From: Mycobacterium nebraskense
Lineage (GTDB): Bacteria; Actinomycetota; Actinomycetes; Mycobacteriales; Mycobacteriaceae
NCBI RefSeq assembly: GCF_002102255.1
Contig: NZ_LQPH01000164.1
Location: 62,001-126,000 of the forward strand
Length of the DNA stretch: 64,000 bases
Direction: 5' to 3'
Part shown: piece by piece, positions 53,062 through 61,574 of the stretch
Position numbering within the stretch: the stretch's first letter is position 1
Layout: each line of letters opens with the position of its first letter
Notes under the pieces: generated by a model
Database searches by the model: none
What the model was told of the DNA's origin: nothing
The model's input: only the letters and a program-made list of their open reading frames with translations
Position numbers and translations under genes: made by a program

Positions 53062-53471
53062 GGCAGCACCTTTCGCGCGTCGGGGAGTAACGCGTTGGCT
53101 TGTTCACACAGCGTGGTGAGGTAGGTCCAGGCGGCTGCTCGCGGGTCGTCGGCCAGCTCTGGGTAGGTCAGGTCGATCCATCCGGCGGTCAGGCCTGGAA
53201 GGTCAGGGTGGCCACGTGGGCGCACGATGAGCACATAGCCTGGGCCGGGGTCATCGTCGGCGGCGATCACCTGTAGCTCAAGCCGCTGATCGCCCACGAT
53301 CGGACCCAGGGCGGCGGCTTCCTCGACGAGCTCGCCGAGGGCTGTGGCAGGCCGCGCGAAGCGCCCGGGTGCGGGAATGTCATGTTCGAGCGTATCGGCG
53401 CGCAGGCTGATCCAGTCGTCGAACGCGGCGGCATCGACACGGAACGGGATCAGCGCGGCGGGGCCCATCAC
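53058..53471 (-). CDS. Hypothetical protein
   Basis: A 137-aa protein without recognised domain. It has an acidic helical first half (FDDWISLRADTLEHDI) and a beta-rich middle (RLELQVIAADDDPGPGYVLI). It overlaps both neighbours by four bases, showing translational coupling through three small genes. Confidence 0.6.
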   Translation of the reverse strand: MMGPAALIPFRVDAAAFDDWISLRADTLEHDIPAPGRFARPATALGELVEEAAALGPIVGDQRLELQVIAADDDPGPGYVLIVRPRGHPDLPGLTAGWIDLTYPELADDPRAAAWTYLTTLCEQANALLPDARKVLP

Positions 53472-53698
53472 AGTGCCGCCCGCGGCGCCGGTTCGATGGT
53501 GGCTGTGGCGGTGACACCGTGATGGGCAAGGCTGACCAGATCGTAACTCTCGTGGGCGGCGGTGATCTGGTTGAGTTGCAGGTCGGTATCGGTGGCGGTC
53601 ACATAGACGGCGAGCGCGGCCCGGGCCGTCGTCCGATCGGGGTGGTCGGTGACGAGCACGGGCAGGGTCCTGGTCGGGGCGATGGTCAAGGTGTGCAT
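53468..53698 (-). CDS. Hypothetical small protein
   Basis: A 76-aa protein, beta-rich and Thr/Ala-rich, of no recognised family. GGAAGGAAA lies upstream of the ATG. It is first of three coupled small genes and sits 25 bases downstream of the PP-loop gene, so it may share its transcript. Confidence 0.55.
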   Translation of the reverse strand: MHTLTIAPTRTLPVLVTDHPDRTTARAALAVYVTATDTDLQLNQITAAHESYDLVSLAHHGVTATATIEPAPRAAL

Positions 53699-53723
53699 GG
53701 CATGTTTCCTTCCGTGTATGAGG

Positions 53724-54641
53724 TCAGGCGATGTCGGCTAGCTCGAGCAGGGACAGCTGTGGGTGCTGGGCGCCGCGGGCCTCGGCGATGATGTCGGCCA
53801 TGGACAGGTCGGCGCGAAACCTGTGACCGGTTGCTGCCTCGACAGCGGCGTACTGGTCGGCCAGCTTTGGGTTGAGACGTGCCGAGCACACGAGGTCGGC
53901 ACGGGAGGCCAGGACGCAGAATCGGCACGAGAGCCGGCTCATGCCGGCGGCGTATGCGGGGTGGGGGCGGGTGCCGGCTATGGCGATGCGATCCCACACG
54001 TCGGTAACGGTGAACTGGTGAATGGGATACCAGTCGTCAACGTGGCGGCGCCCGTTGGATGCTGACGGGTTGTGCGCGTAGGCAACTCGTCGTGCACGCG
54101 CCCGGCTCTCTTCGGCCCGTAGGCCCATGATGTTGAGTACTCGCACGGGCCGGCCGCTGACCCGGCCGCTGTCGCGCAGCTCGGCCACGAGCTTGGTCAT
54201 GACGGTGCGAATGGGTCCGCGTTTGTGGTCGCTGGTGCACCACCGGCGGGCCGCGTCGGGCCACATTCCGCGCGCGGCGACGCGCGCAAGGATTGTTTCG
54301 GTGTGGCCGTCGTCGGCGGTGCGGCTGGTCAGTTCGAATCGCAGACCGTAGTGGGCGGCATGCTCAGCGGCCAGGTCGGGCACGCCGTCCCATTCGGCGT
54401 CGCCGAGGTCGGCGTGGACGGTTACGACCCGATCGAGCACCGCGGCGGCCCGGGCCTGGGCGACGACGACGTCGAGGCTGGCTTGAGAGTCCTTGCCGGC
54501 GCTGATGTTGACCAGCAGGATGTCGTAGGCGGCGAGCTGGGGTGCGGGGCCGTCGCTGACCGTCGCGTGGGCGCTGGCGTCGGGATCTGCGGGGCGCAGT
54601 TCGGCGGCGCAGTTGAAGTCCAGGGGCAGGGTGGTCATCAT
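53724..54641 (-). CDS. PP-loop (PAPS-reductase/DndC-like) protein
   Basis: A 305-aa PP-loop ATP-pyrophosphatase-type protein. The nucleotide motif is NISAGKDSQ near residue 45, with VVTVHADLGDAEWDG following; WCTSDHKRGPI is a typical downstream element and LSCRFCVLAS is a CxxC-type Cys pair. Relatives include PAPS reductases and DndC, which activate substrates by adenylation. No complete sulfate assimilation or dnd cluster is here, so a role in nucleic acid or nucleotide modification is more likely. The start is the ATG pair at 54641/54638, two bases after the upstream gene; longer in-frame starts run through that gene. Confidence 0.78.
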   Translation of the reverse strand: MMTTLPLDFNCAAELRPADPDASAHATVSDGPAPQLAAYDILLVNISAGKDSQASLDVVVAQARAAAVLDRVVTVHADLGDAEWDGVPDLAAEHAAHYGLRFELTSRTADDGHTETILARVAARGMWPDAARRWCTSDHKRGPIRTVMTKLVAELRDSGRVSGRPVRVLNIMGLRAEESRARARRVAYAHNPSASNGRRHVDDWYPIHQFTVTDVWDRIAIAGTRPHPAYAAGMSRLSCRFCVLASRADLVCSARLNPKLADQYAAVEAATGHRFRADLSMADIIAEARGAQHPQLSLLELADIA

Positions 54642-54643
54642 GT

Positions 54644-54892
54644 TCACCGGCGGGTCTGCGCGGTGGTGGGCGGGTCGATGACCAGGGTGGCAACTCGCGT
54701 CGTGGTCGGCGGGCTGGTCCAGATTCCGTAGACGCCCGGTGCTTCCTCGACGACGCGGTCTGCGGGCTGGGTTGCGTGAATGTATGCCTGCGCGGCCTGC
54801 AGCGCGTCGGCGAAGTCGGTGTGATCGAACGATTCCCACATCGGCAGCGCGTCAGGTTCGTCTGGGTCGGTAATGGTGGCCGAGTAGCACAT
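54644..54892 (-). CDS. Hypothetical small protein
   Basis: An 82-aa protein beginning MCYSATITDPDEPDALPMWE, acidic, with no recognised family. It ends two bases before the PP-loop gene, suggesting one transcript. Its start lies inside the end of the preceding gene (41-base overlap), so either this start or that gene's end could be questioned. Confidence 0.5.
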   Translation of the reverse strand: MCYSATITDPDEPDALPMWESFDHTDFADALQAAQAYIHATQPADRVVEEAPGVYGIWTSPPTTTRVATLVIDPPTTAQTRR

Positions 54893-55136
54893 TGCGGGAA
54901 GTCTTTCGGGCTCGCTCAGGCCGGCTTTCAGGCCGCAATTTCGAGGGGCTGGTAGTTGGTTGCCGGTTGCGGGTGGTGGTGTAGAGCCGCCAGGCGATGA
55001 TGTCGACGTCGATGCGGCCATGCATGCGGCGGATCGCTTCGTCGCGGTCGCGGCCGCGCAGGTGCATCCGCATGCCATCGACGGCGACCTGGGTGATGGC
55101 CAGCTCGTCGATCTGGGAGGCGCTGGCTGCGCTCAT
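54852..55136 (-). CDS. Hypothetical basic protein
   Basis: A 94-aa protein with a helical first half (ELAITQVAVDGMRMHLRGRDR) and a very basic C-terminal third. No family is recognised. The start overlaps the redoxin stop by four bases (ATGA), which supports translation; the tail overlaps the next gene. Confidence 0.5.
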   Translation of the reverse strand: MSAASASQIDELAITQVAVDGMRMHLRGRDRDEAIRRMHGRIDVDIIAWRLYTTTRNRQPTTSPSKLRPESRPERARKTSRNVLLGHHYRPRRT

Positions 55137-55408
55137 GCCGACACCGCTACCGCGGTTGCATCTGGCGTGATTACCGCCCGGTTGATCAGGCCTTTGATGC
55201 GGTCGGGGCGAAAGCCCGACCAGTGGTCGTCACCGGCCACCACCACGGGGGCCTGCAGGTAGCCGAGGGCGATCACGTAGTCACGCGCCTCGGAGTCCAC
55301 GGTGATGTCGACCTTCTCGTAGGCGATGCCCTGCTTGTCCAGCGCCTTGTACGTGGCGTTGCACTGCACGCAAGCGGGCTTGGTGTAGACGGTAACGGTG
55401 CCGCTCAT
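55133..55408 (-). CDS. nrdH: NrdH-like glutaredoxin
   Basis: A 91-aa thioredoxin-fold redoxin of the NrdH type. The active site is CVQC in VTVYTKPACVQCNATYKAL, and the WSGFRPDRI segment near the end is the NrdH hallmark. NrdH supplies electrons to class Ib ribonucleotide reductase and similar enzymes; here it may serve the nearby PP-loop or modification enzymes or assist nucleotide supply after transfer. GGAGG precedes ATG 55408, so the longer start at 55450 is not needed. No reductase genes (nrdI, nrdE, nrdF) are in the window. Confidence 0.9.
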   Translation of the reverse strand: MSGTVTVYTKPACVQCNATYKALDKQGIAYEKVDITVDSEARDYVIALGYLQAPVVVAGDDHWSGFRPDRIKGLINRAVITPDATAVAVSA

Positions 55409-55658
55409 AATGTCCTCCGAATTAGGCATCAGCAAATCTATTTGATGCATCTAATATACCTCATTTATGCAGGCCATGCACCATTTAATGGAATATTCTT
55501 AGAATCTTTTAAGCAAGTCGGCTAACATTGGTTATGTTGTAATTGGCGACCGATTCGTAACGGCTGAATGGGCATTAACGGATGGGCCTTTCTCCTTTTC
55601 CAGGCTATTTCGGAAAAGTTGGTAATGGAAGCTGCAGCGATAATATGAAGGCCAGGCG
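55409..55658. other. AT-rich intergenic region
   Basis: These 250 bases hold no supported gene and are clearly richer in A and T than the rest of the window (for example CTAATATACCTCATTTATGC at 55453-55472). On the minus strand TATATTA near 55455-55461 could be a -10 box for the redoxin operon. The base change suggests imported DNA or a junction. Confidence 0.5.
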
Positions 55659-56450
55659 CTATGACGGGTTGTCAAATAGGGCGAGCTGTTGGCTGGGCCG
55701 TACTGCAAAAAGCCGCCTACGCCAGGCCAGGGCGTAGTCCAGGCAGTTCGCGCAGGAACTATGGGTGTGTCCGGTCAGCGGCGGTTCGCGTCGCGCCTGG
55801 TATGACCACGCAAGGCTGTCGCACGTCATTATTTTGCGACCGTAGATCTTCAGTCCGGCTGCTTTTACTCCGAACGCGTGGAGCGGCATTTCTGGGTAGC
55901 GATACAAGATTGTAGAAATTACGGCGTCGATTTGATGGCTGGCCTGTCTGCGGCATACGGAGCCTACTCCGACGATGGGATATTGAGTTAAGTTAATGCC
56001 GCGTGATTCGTACACATCGAGACAGCGGAGATAATCGTCTGGCAACCATCCTTGGATAACGGGCATGTAAGGGTTGTCGTAGGGTTTGCCGTCCCAGAGT
56101 TCCTGGAGTTCGACGAAGTTGTCGACGGTGCGGCGTTGGTGTTCGCCCACGGTCAGGCCGGTCTTGGCGAGCATGTCCGGCTCGCACATGAGATCAAGCG
56201 GTGCAGCCCAAGAGAGCTTGCCGATCTCGTCGTCGTATCGACGGACGGCGCGGTGGTACTGGCGGACGGTGGTGCGCCACTGGCCGTAGAGCGACAGCTC
56301 GGAGAAAGCGCCAGAGTCCAGCGCCCATTCGGCGGCCGCGCGGGGGAGGGACTTGCGGCCGGCCAGGCGGCGGTGGGAGATGAACAGGGGCACGCCCGCT
56401 GTGGCGAGCCAGTGCGGTTGGTGCGAGCCCAGGTAGAACGTGTTGACCAT
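55659..56450 (-). CDS. DpdA-like / queuine tRNA-ribosyltransferase-like protein
   Basis: A 263-aa protein resembling the TGT-like superfamily members of phages and plasmids, including DpdA, the enzyme that places 7-deazaguanine in DNA. Typical elements are WALDSGAFSELSLYGQW, LDLMCEPDMLAKTGLTVGEH, PVIQGWLPDDYLRC, and VGVGSVCRRQ, with LHAFGVKAAGL near the end. SCANCLDYALAWRR at the C terminus may hold a zinc site. It is shorter than bacterial TGT. No 7-deazaguanine synthesis genes (queC, queD, queE, folE) are in the window. The family call is by pattern memory; whether it acts on DNA or tRNA is open. Confidence 0.7.
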   Translation of the reverse strand: MVNTFYLGSHQPHWLATAGVPLFISHRRLAGRKSLPRAAAEWALDSGAFSELSLYGQWRTTVRQYHRAVRRYDDEIGKLSWAAPLDLMCEPDMLAKTGLTVGEHQRRTVDNFVELQELWDGKPYDNPYMPVIQGWLPDDYLRCLDVYESRGINLTQYPIVGVGSVCRRQASHQIDAVISTILYRYPEMPLHAFGVKAAGLKIYGRKIMTCDSLAWSYQARREPPLTGHTHSSCANCLDYALAWRRRLFAVRPSQQLALFDNPS

Positions 56451-56575
56451 TGGGGGGTTCCGTCTAGTAGTGGTCGAGGCCGACGTGGACGGTGTGGGTG
56501 GCGTCGTCGCCGAGGTGGTGGTGCTGCGCCGGGGGTGGGGGAGGCTGGGTCACCCCACCCCCGGGGGAGCTGACT

Positions 56576-58543
56576 TCAGGCGGCGGCCTGGCCGTGCAGT
56601 GCGGCCCGAAGCCGCGCGCCGATCCATTCACCGACTGCGGGGGAGACGGCGTTGCCGAATCCGTCGGTTTGGTTGCGGGCGCTTCCCCATACGGTGAAAG
56701 TGCCTTTGTGGTCGACGAAGTCGACGTCGAAGCCGCAGCCGCGGCCGATTTCGTGCGCGGCCATCATGCGGAAGTAGCAGTCCTCGAGTTGCAGGTCGGC
56801 GAGCATTGCCTGCCAGTGGGCGCTGAGGACGGCTGTGGTGTCGCGGGAGGTCAGCGTGCCCAGGGGGTCGGTCATTGGGTGTGGTGCGGTCTCGACGCCT
56901 TGGCTGCCGTTCTGCTTGTACCAGCCGGAAAACAGCACACCTTGGGTGATGGCCGAGCCGACGACGGTGCCGAGGGGATCACTGGCCGGGTGCGCGCGGT
57001 ATTGGGCTTCGTCGATCGAGCCGTTGTTTTTGATCACGCCTGCGGCGGTGAGCACTCCGGGGATCTGGTCGGAGGTAACGGTGGGCATCGCCTCGGCGTG
57101 GTTGGTGGGAACGGTGTTGCGGCGGAAGGGGACAACCCCGCTGGACACGATTCCGAGCGTCTCGGAGCCGCCCTGGGTGGGTAGCGGTTCGTCGCTGGCG
57201 CGCGGGCCGCCCTGGTAGTTGGTGACGGCCAACAGCAGGGCCTTTTCGTGGGTGCTGGTGACGGTGTCCATCGGCAGGCTGATGTGCTTGCCGTCGCCGT
57301 TGTGTCGGTGTGCGGCCAGGGTCTGTCCGGTTATGGCGACTGGCGGGGCGATCAGGCCGGTGGCGTTGGTGGCAGTTTGAGCCCAGAGCGGTTGGCTCAG
57401 GTCGCGGCTGCGGCAGGTTGATCCGGGCCGCTCGTAGGTATTGCCGGCGGCCGCGATCAGGGCACCCGTCGACAAGATCGCGGTCTCTTGCTGGCTGGTC
57501 TGGGTGGCCAGCGGCTGCCACGGGTGACGCTCGCTGCCGTGGACGGCCTTGGCGGGCATCAAGATAGCGGGGAAGTCGGCGAAGCGTTGGCGGCACCGCT
57601 CGGCGCGGGCCATGGTTGCCGGGGCCAGCGGCTTGGCGCGGTCACCGATGCGCGTGCCCAGGTTGGTCAGGTCCATGGCCGCCAGCGACGGCGTCATGCG
57701 AGGGAGGACGACGCCTCGGCACGATGGGCAGCGGTAGTCGTACTGCTTGCCGTAGCGCACCGAACCGGTGGGAGGTACCCCGGTTCGCCACGTCCATACC
57801 GCGGCGACGACCTGGTCGCAACGCGCGCACCACGTCGCCGGGCGGTGGTCGAGATCAGGGGTGGGGATCCGGCGGTCCCAAAAGGCGATATACAGCCGGT
57901 CGCGGCTCTGAGGTACTCCGAAGAACATGGAGTTCAGGTAGAGGACGCGGTGTTTGTAGCCGAGGTTGTCGAATTGCTTGAGCCACCACCGGTAGGTGGA
58001 GCCGTCGCCGACCTTGCGCTTGCCGGGAATGGCTGGTCCCCAGGAGGTCAGTTCGGTGGTGCATTCGATGAGGATGACTCGGGGGTGGTGTTGGGCGGCG
58101 TAGTGCAGGACGCAGTTGGCGGTGGCGCGGTCGCGTTCGGATCGGCTAACACTTGCCTCGAAGTCGGGGTCGTCGAGGTCGAATAGCGACAGACCCTGCT
58201 CGTAGGCCTTCTTGGTGTTGGCTTGCGAGTGGTTGACGCAGGAAATTCCGGCGGCTAGCAGGTCTGCGGCAGGCAGGTCGCGCGCGGAGTGGTAATCCGC
58301 CGATTCGGGGTCGACCAGGTCGGCGATCCAGTGTTCGGCATCAGGGTGGTTGGCCTCGTGAACTTCGATCTTGTAGCGGTTGTGGTTGGCGGCCATGATC
58401 GTGGTGAACCCGGCGCGTTCGATGCCTTGGGTGAGGCCGCCGAAACCGCTGAACAAATCGACGGCGATCAGGTCGTCGTGAGCGAACCTGCGTTGCCGTG
58501 TTGCGGGTCGGTGCTCGGCTGTGGCGCTGGACGTCGAATGCAT
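56576..58543 (-). CDS. C5-cytosine DNA methyltransferase homologue with altered catalytic motifs
   Basis: A 655-aa Dcm-like protein. Motif I is VDLFSGFGGLTQGI, motif VIII is QSRDRLYIAF, and the closing motif X reads GNAVSPAVGEWI. The catalytic Cys region, normally PCQ, reads GISCVNHSQ, and the ENV motif reads IECTTEL: Cys and Glu are kept, but the preceding Pro and the Asn are changed. The central region has a Cys4 zinc ribbon (CARC and CPSC). It is longer than most members of the family. It probably methylates or otherwise modifies cytosine, but product and target are uncertain. ATG 58543 is chosen; palindromic operator-like sites lie about 50-80 bases upstream. Confidence 0.82.
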   Translation of the reverse strand: MHSTSSATAEHRPATRQRRFAHDDLIAVDLFSGFGGLTQGIERAGFTTIMAANHNRYKIEVHEANHPDAEHWIADLVDPESADYHSARDLPAADLLAAGISCVNHSQANTKKAYEQGLSLFDLDDPDFEASVSRSERDRATANCVLHYAAQHHPRVILIECTTELTSWGPAIPGKRKVGDGSTYRWWLKQFDNLGYKHRVLYLNSMFFGVPQSRDRLYIAFWDRRIPTPDLDHRPATWCARCDQVVAAVWTWRTGVPPTGSVRYGKQYDYRCPSCRGVVLPRMTPSLAAMDLTNLGTRIGDRAKPLAPATMARAERCRQRFADFPAILMPAKAVHGSERHPWQPLATQTSQQETAILSTGALIAAAGNTYERPGSTCRSRDLSQPLWAQTATNATGLIAPPVAITGQTLAAHRHNGDGKHISLPMDTVTSTHEKALLLAVTNYQGGPRASDEPLPTQGGSETLGIVSSGVVPFRRNTVPTNHAEAMPTVTSDQIPGVLTAAGVIKNNGSIDEAQYRAHPASDPLGTVVGSAITQGVLFSGWYKQNGSQGVETAPHPMTDPLGTLTSRDTTAVLSAHWQAMLADLQLEDCYFRMMAAHEIGRGCGFDVDFVDHKGTFTVWGSARNQTDGFGNAVSPAVGEWIGARLRAALHGQAAA

Positions 58544-58590
58544 TGCGGTAACCCCTTTTTCCGTACCTGGACCCATCCCAGGGTGTTATC

Positions 58591-58624
58591 TATAGTCTAC
58601 ACCATGAAGTAGACTATAGTCTAC
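58591..58624. promoter_or_regulatory. Operator-like cluster of three TATAGTCTAC half-sites upstream of the cytosine methyltransferase
   Basis: TATAGTCTAC (58591-58600) is followed after eight bases by GTAGACTATA (58609-58618), which overlaps a further TATAGTCTAC (58615-58624), making GTAGACTATAGTCTAC a perfect palindrome. It lies 48-81 bases upstream of the methyltransferase start and also carries -10-like TATAGT. The same half-site occurs at 60287, 60304 and in part at 61575. Confidence 0.7.
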
Positions 58625-58710
58625 ATATTGGCGGGGTTTGACCTGGCATATTTGGTGGGCGACCAGGCCGTTTGCGCAGGCCGGATTCCTTTGCGGGGCA
58701 ACGCATTGGG

Positions 58711-59124
58711 CTACCGGGAAGTTGGTGGGCACTTGCGGGCGGGCGGGCAGCCGAACCGTAGGAGGTCGGTGACCCGAAGCTGGACGTAGACCTGCTCGAC
58801 GGGTCCCAGGCGGGCCAGGCCCAGCGAGTCATGTATCCGGCCGGCCACGGTCGGCGGCAATTCTTGGAAGGTGCTGACACGGGCAAGCTTCCCGGTGGCC
58901 ACCAGCTCGGCGAGGTAATGATGGGCCTGGCACGCCAGCTGGTCGATGGTCAGCCAGAATTCGAGCGGATACCCGGTGACGTCGGGTAGGGCCTCGTGGC
59001 TGACGTCGGTGACCGCGACGTAGGTTGCGTGGTCGTTGACGTAGCGAACGCGGGCCACCGCGGCGCCGTCGCCGGGTGCGGCGCCACCGAATGGTGAGAC
59101 GGTGGCCACGTAGGTCGATGTCAT
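58711..59124 (-). CDS. Hypothetical protein
   Basis: A 137-aa protein with no recognised family. It is beta-rich at the N terminus (YVATVSPFGGAAPGDGAAVA) and helical in the middle (LTIDQLACQAHHYLAELVAT), with a Cys-containing basic C terminus. It is last of the minus-strand group 60243-58711 and is followed by the operator cluster. Confidence 0.55.
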   Translation of the reverse strand: MTSTYVATVSPFGGAAPGDGAAVARVRYVNDHATYVAVTDVSHEALPDVTGYPLEFWLTIDQLACQAHHYLAELVATGKLARVSTFQELPPTVAGRIHDSLGLARLGPVEQVYVQLRVTDLLRFGCPPARKCPPTSR

Positions 59125-59175
59125 AGCTAGCTCCTGATCTGGTAGGCGGTTTCGTTGGTCGCGGACAGGCTCGGC

Positions 59176-59709
59176 TTAGCCGGGCGCGAAGAGTTCGAGC
59201 TGCACGGCGGTGGGGTCGCCGATGCGCAGGGCGCGGAGCAGGACGTCGTCGAGCTGGTCGCCGATGTGGCGGGCGCGGGCCCGGTGTGCGTCGGCCTCGT
59301 CGTGGCTGGGGTGATAGCGGGTGCACGGGCCGCTGTGCGCGTTGGGGGCAGTGGTGGACCAAGGGCAGTAGCACCAGTCGTATGCCCGTGCATTCTCGGC
59401 CTGGTCCAGGTCTCTGACGGCGATGAGTTCGGCGCGGATGTCAGCGGGCAAGCCACGGGCATAGGCGTTGATCTGCGCCTTGGAGATGACGACGCGGGCC
59501 TCGCCGTGCCCGGGAGAGGTGATCTTGCCGCTGCGGGTGCTCCAGCCGGTCATCCACGCGGGGCCGCCGTGAGGGTGGGTGTGCCCCCACGCTCCGGACA
59601 TGGACTGCATCAGGTGGTCAGTTCCGGCGGGTCCGATGAGGCAGTCGCGAATTGCCCAGCCGCCCATGAAATACAGCAGCCAACGCTGGTCGGTCGTGAG
59701 GTCAGTCAT
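59176..59709 (-). CDS. Hypothetical protein with Trp/Cys/His-rich region
   Basis: A 177-aa protein. The N-terminal part is helical (LTTDQRWLLYFMGGWAIRDC); the middle holds YDWCYCPWSTTAPN, then GPCTRYHPSHDEAD, which may bind metal; a helical end follows. No family is recognised. It overlaps the upstream 68-aa gene by eight bases. ATG 59709 is preferred over a start 37 codons earlier, which would run through that gene. Confidence 0.55.
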   Translation of the reverse strand: MTDLTTDQRWLLYFMGGWAIRDCLIGPAGTDHLMQSMSGAWGHTHPHGGPAWMTGWSTRSGKITSPGHGEARVVISKAQINAYARGLPADIRAELIAVRDLDQAENARAYDWCYCPWSTTAPNAHSGPCTRYHPSHDEADAHRARARHIGDQLDDVLLRALRIGDPTAVQLELFAPG

Positions 59710-59908
59710 CGACAGGGCCATCGGTGTCGGGGTCGCCGTCCCATAGCGTGCTGTCGTTGAGATTGACTCGCAGGGGACCTGCTCCTGGGTTGGTGTCAAC
59801 CTGGATGACCGGGACGCCATCGACTTCTGACACGAAGGCGCTGACCAAAACCTCGGCGCCGCCGGGAATCTTGACGACCATTGCGTCCTCGTCGCGAGTG
59901 ATCTGCAT
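59702..59908 (-). CDS. Hypothetical small acidic protein
   Basis: A 68-aa beta-rich protein (DAMVVKIPGGAEVLVSAFVS) with an acidic end (DGDPDTDGPVDD). No family is recognised. GGAAGAG lies upstream of the ATG, and the end overlaps the next gene by eight bases, so it is probably translated in an operon. Confidence 0.55.
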   Translation of the reverse strand: MQITRDEDAMVVKIPGGAEVLVSAFVSEVDGVPVIQVDTNPGAGPLRVNLNDSTLWDGDPDTDGPVDD

Positions 59909-59988
59909 GTACGTATCTCTTCCTTGTCGTTTACGGGCTGGACGTGAAAGTCGGTGGGGTAGGCGCGGTTCGGCCGCCAGCAGGCCGC

Positions 59989-60243
59989 TTAGCGCCAGCT
60001 TGCGGATTCGGTTACCGAACGAACGTCGGAGGACTCCCGGGCCACCACCGCTTCGGTAATGACACCGGCGTTGCCGACCTCGTAGCCGAACGCCTGGGCC
60101 AGATCGTGGTCATCGAGTGCGGCGTATTCGTTACGGATGGCCGCGTCGATGCCGGTTTTGGTTTGGGCCAGCAGGTTCAAGGCTTCTTCGCGTGTAAAAG
60201 CTGAGTGGCGCACCTCAGTGATTTCGCGGTCAACGTAGATCAT
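59989..60243 (-). CDS. Hypothetical protein, divergent from the PP-loop gene
   Basis: An 84-aa protein, helical and acidic (TREEALNLLAQTKTGIDAAIRNEY), of no recognised family. AAGGAG lies upstream of the ATG. Its promoter must lie in the 20-base inverted repeat at 60278-60322, shared with the divergent gene at 60346. Confidence 0.6.
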   Translation of the reverse strand: MIYVDREITEVRHSAFTREEALNLLAQTKTGIDAAIRNEYAALDDHDLAQAFGYEVGNAGVITEAVVARESSDVRSVTESASWR

Positions 60244-60277
60244 GGGGCCTACTCCTTCGTGCGAGACTCGAACCGTG

Positions 60278-60322
60278 GATGTTGCTTATAGTCTACATCC
60301 GCTGTAGACTATAAGCAACATC
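60278..60322. promoter_or_regulatory. Perfect 20-bp inverted repeat, divergent operator
   Basis: The arms 60278-60297 (beginning GATGTTGC) and 60303-60322 are exact reverse complements, separated by TCCGC. Each arm holds the half-site TATAGTCTAC, which also reads as a -10 box (TATAGT) in both directions. It sits between genes facing away from each other. A repressor dimer here would shut both promoters. Confidence 0.8.
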
Positions 60323-60345
60323 AATCGAGGGGTTGAGTAACCGAA

Positions 60346-61548
60346 ATGCCCATCACTGCAACGCAGTACAGTCCGAAGCGGCTGGCCGGACTCGATAGCC
60401 ATGCGGCCGAACCATCGGTGGTGCTGTCGTTCGGCCTGGGCCTGGACAGCACGTCGCTGCTGATCCGATGGCTCACCGATACCTCGTCACGCGACTTCGC
60501 CCTTGAGGACCTGGTGCTTGTCACCGCGATGACCGGGCACGAGAGCGCGGCGACGGTCGATGCGATGAATCGGCTTGTCCTACCCCGCTTGCGCCAGCAC
60601 GCGATCCGCTACATCCAGACGGCCCGCTCGCAACGCAGGACCAGCCGCGCCGGAGACGGCATCGTGATCCGCGACGACTCACGCACTCCGCAGCAGCTCC
60701 ACGCCGGGGGCCAGTACACCCTCGGCGATGAAATGCTCTCGGCGGCAACGATCCCGCAGCGCGGCGGATCTAGAATTTGCAGTGTCCACTCCAAGGGCGA
60801 TGCACTCGATCCCGTCATTGCACGCATTACGAAGGGCCGCCCCTATCGCCATGCACTCGGCTTCGAAGCCAATGAAGCCGCCCGGGCCGCCAAAGACCAG
60901 TTGCACGACACCGAATTGCGTCGTGGCTGGTATCCGCTTATAGACTGGCGGTGGACCAGATCGCATTGCCGCCGCTACTTGCTCGACGTTCTCGGTGAGA
61001 GCGTACCCAAGAGCTGTTGTGGCTTTTGTCCGTTCGCGATGAGCACAGCCGCGGGCCGGGCCCAGGTGGTCGAGCGCTACCGTCGAGAGCCACAACTTGG
61101 TGCCGACGCGATGTTCCTCGAGCATCTCGCCCGCAGCATCAACCCGGCACAGACCCTCATCGAGGGCAGCAGTGTCGCCGACCTGGTGACCGAGTCCGGC
61201 CTGTCAGAAGTCAGGGACCTGTTCGAGGCAGAACTGCACAACCGCGCCTGGTCGATCTACGAAGTGCGGCGCGTGACACGCCCGGGCAAGGACGGCCGGC
61301 GCGACATCGTTGCTCGATCCCTGCGCATTGTCGCAACGGGTAGTCGGGCGGCGATGACCGATCAGCTGGCCTCACAGCCCGGCCGCTCGGTGCGCGGCCA
61401 GGACGGGATCGTTCGCCACGTCTTACGGGATCGCCGCCGCGACGGAATCGATCACCTCTTTGTGGCCGCTCCAGCGGGAGCGCAGGCCAAGCAGCGCACC
61501 GGCTTCGAACAGTGGTGGCAAGAAGCCACAGCCGACAGCCTGTTTTAA
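60346..61548 (+). CDS. PP-loop (PAPS-reductase-like) protein
   Basis: A 400-aa PP-loop family protein, the second in this island. The nucleotide-binding motif is LSFGLGLDSTSLL near residue 32; CCGFCPFAM (near residue 225) provides Cys residues that could bind metal or carry a persulfide; RRGWYPLIDWRWTRSHCRRYL matches the substrate-recognition end of PAPS-reductase-like proteins. The C-terminal 120 residues are an extra domain. Phage and plasmid relatives are usually annotated as phosphoadenosine phosphosulfate reductase, but their real substrates are not known. It is controlled by the inverted repeat upstream and lies 62 bases before the Xre gene. Confidence 0.75.
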   Translation: MPITATQYSPKRLAGLDSHAAEPSVVLSFGLGLDSTSLLIRWLTDTSSRDFALEDLVLVTAMTGHESAATVDAMNRLVLPRLRQHAIRYIQTARSQRRTSRAGDGIVIRDDSRTPQQLHAGGQYTLGDEMLSAATIPQRGGSRICSVHSKGDALDPVIARITKGRPYRHALGFEANEAARAAKDQLHDTELRRGWYPLIDWRWTRSHCRRYLLDVLGESVPKSCCGFCPFAMSTAAGRAQVVERYRREPQLGADAMFLEHLARSINPAQTLIEGSSVADLVTESGLSEVRDLFEAELHNRAWSIYEVRRVTRPGKDGRRDIVARSLRIVATGSRAAMTDQLASQPGRSVRGQDGIVRHVLRDRRRDGIDHLFVAAPAGAQAKQRTGFEQWWQEATADSLF

Positions 61549-61574
61549 ACCGCCCGGGAGCGGGAGCCCGGCGC

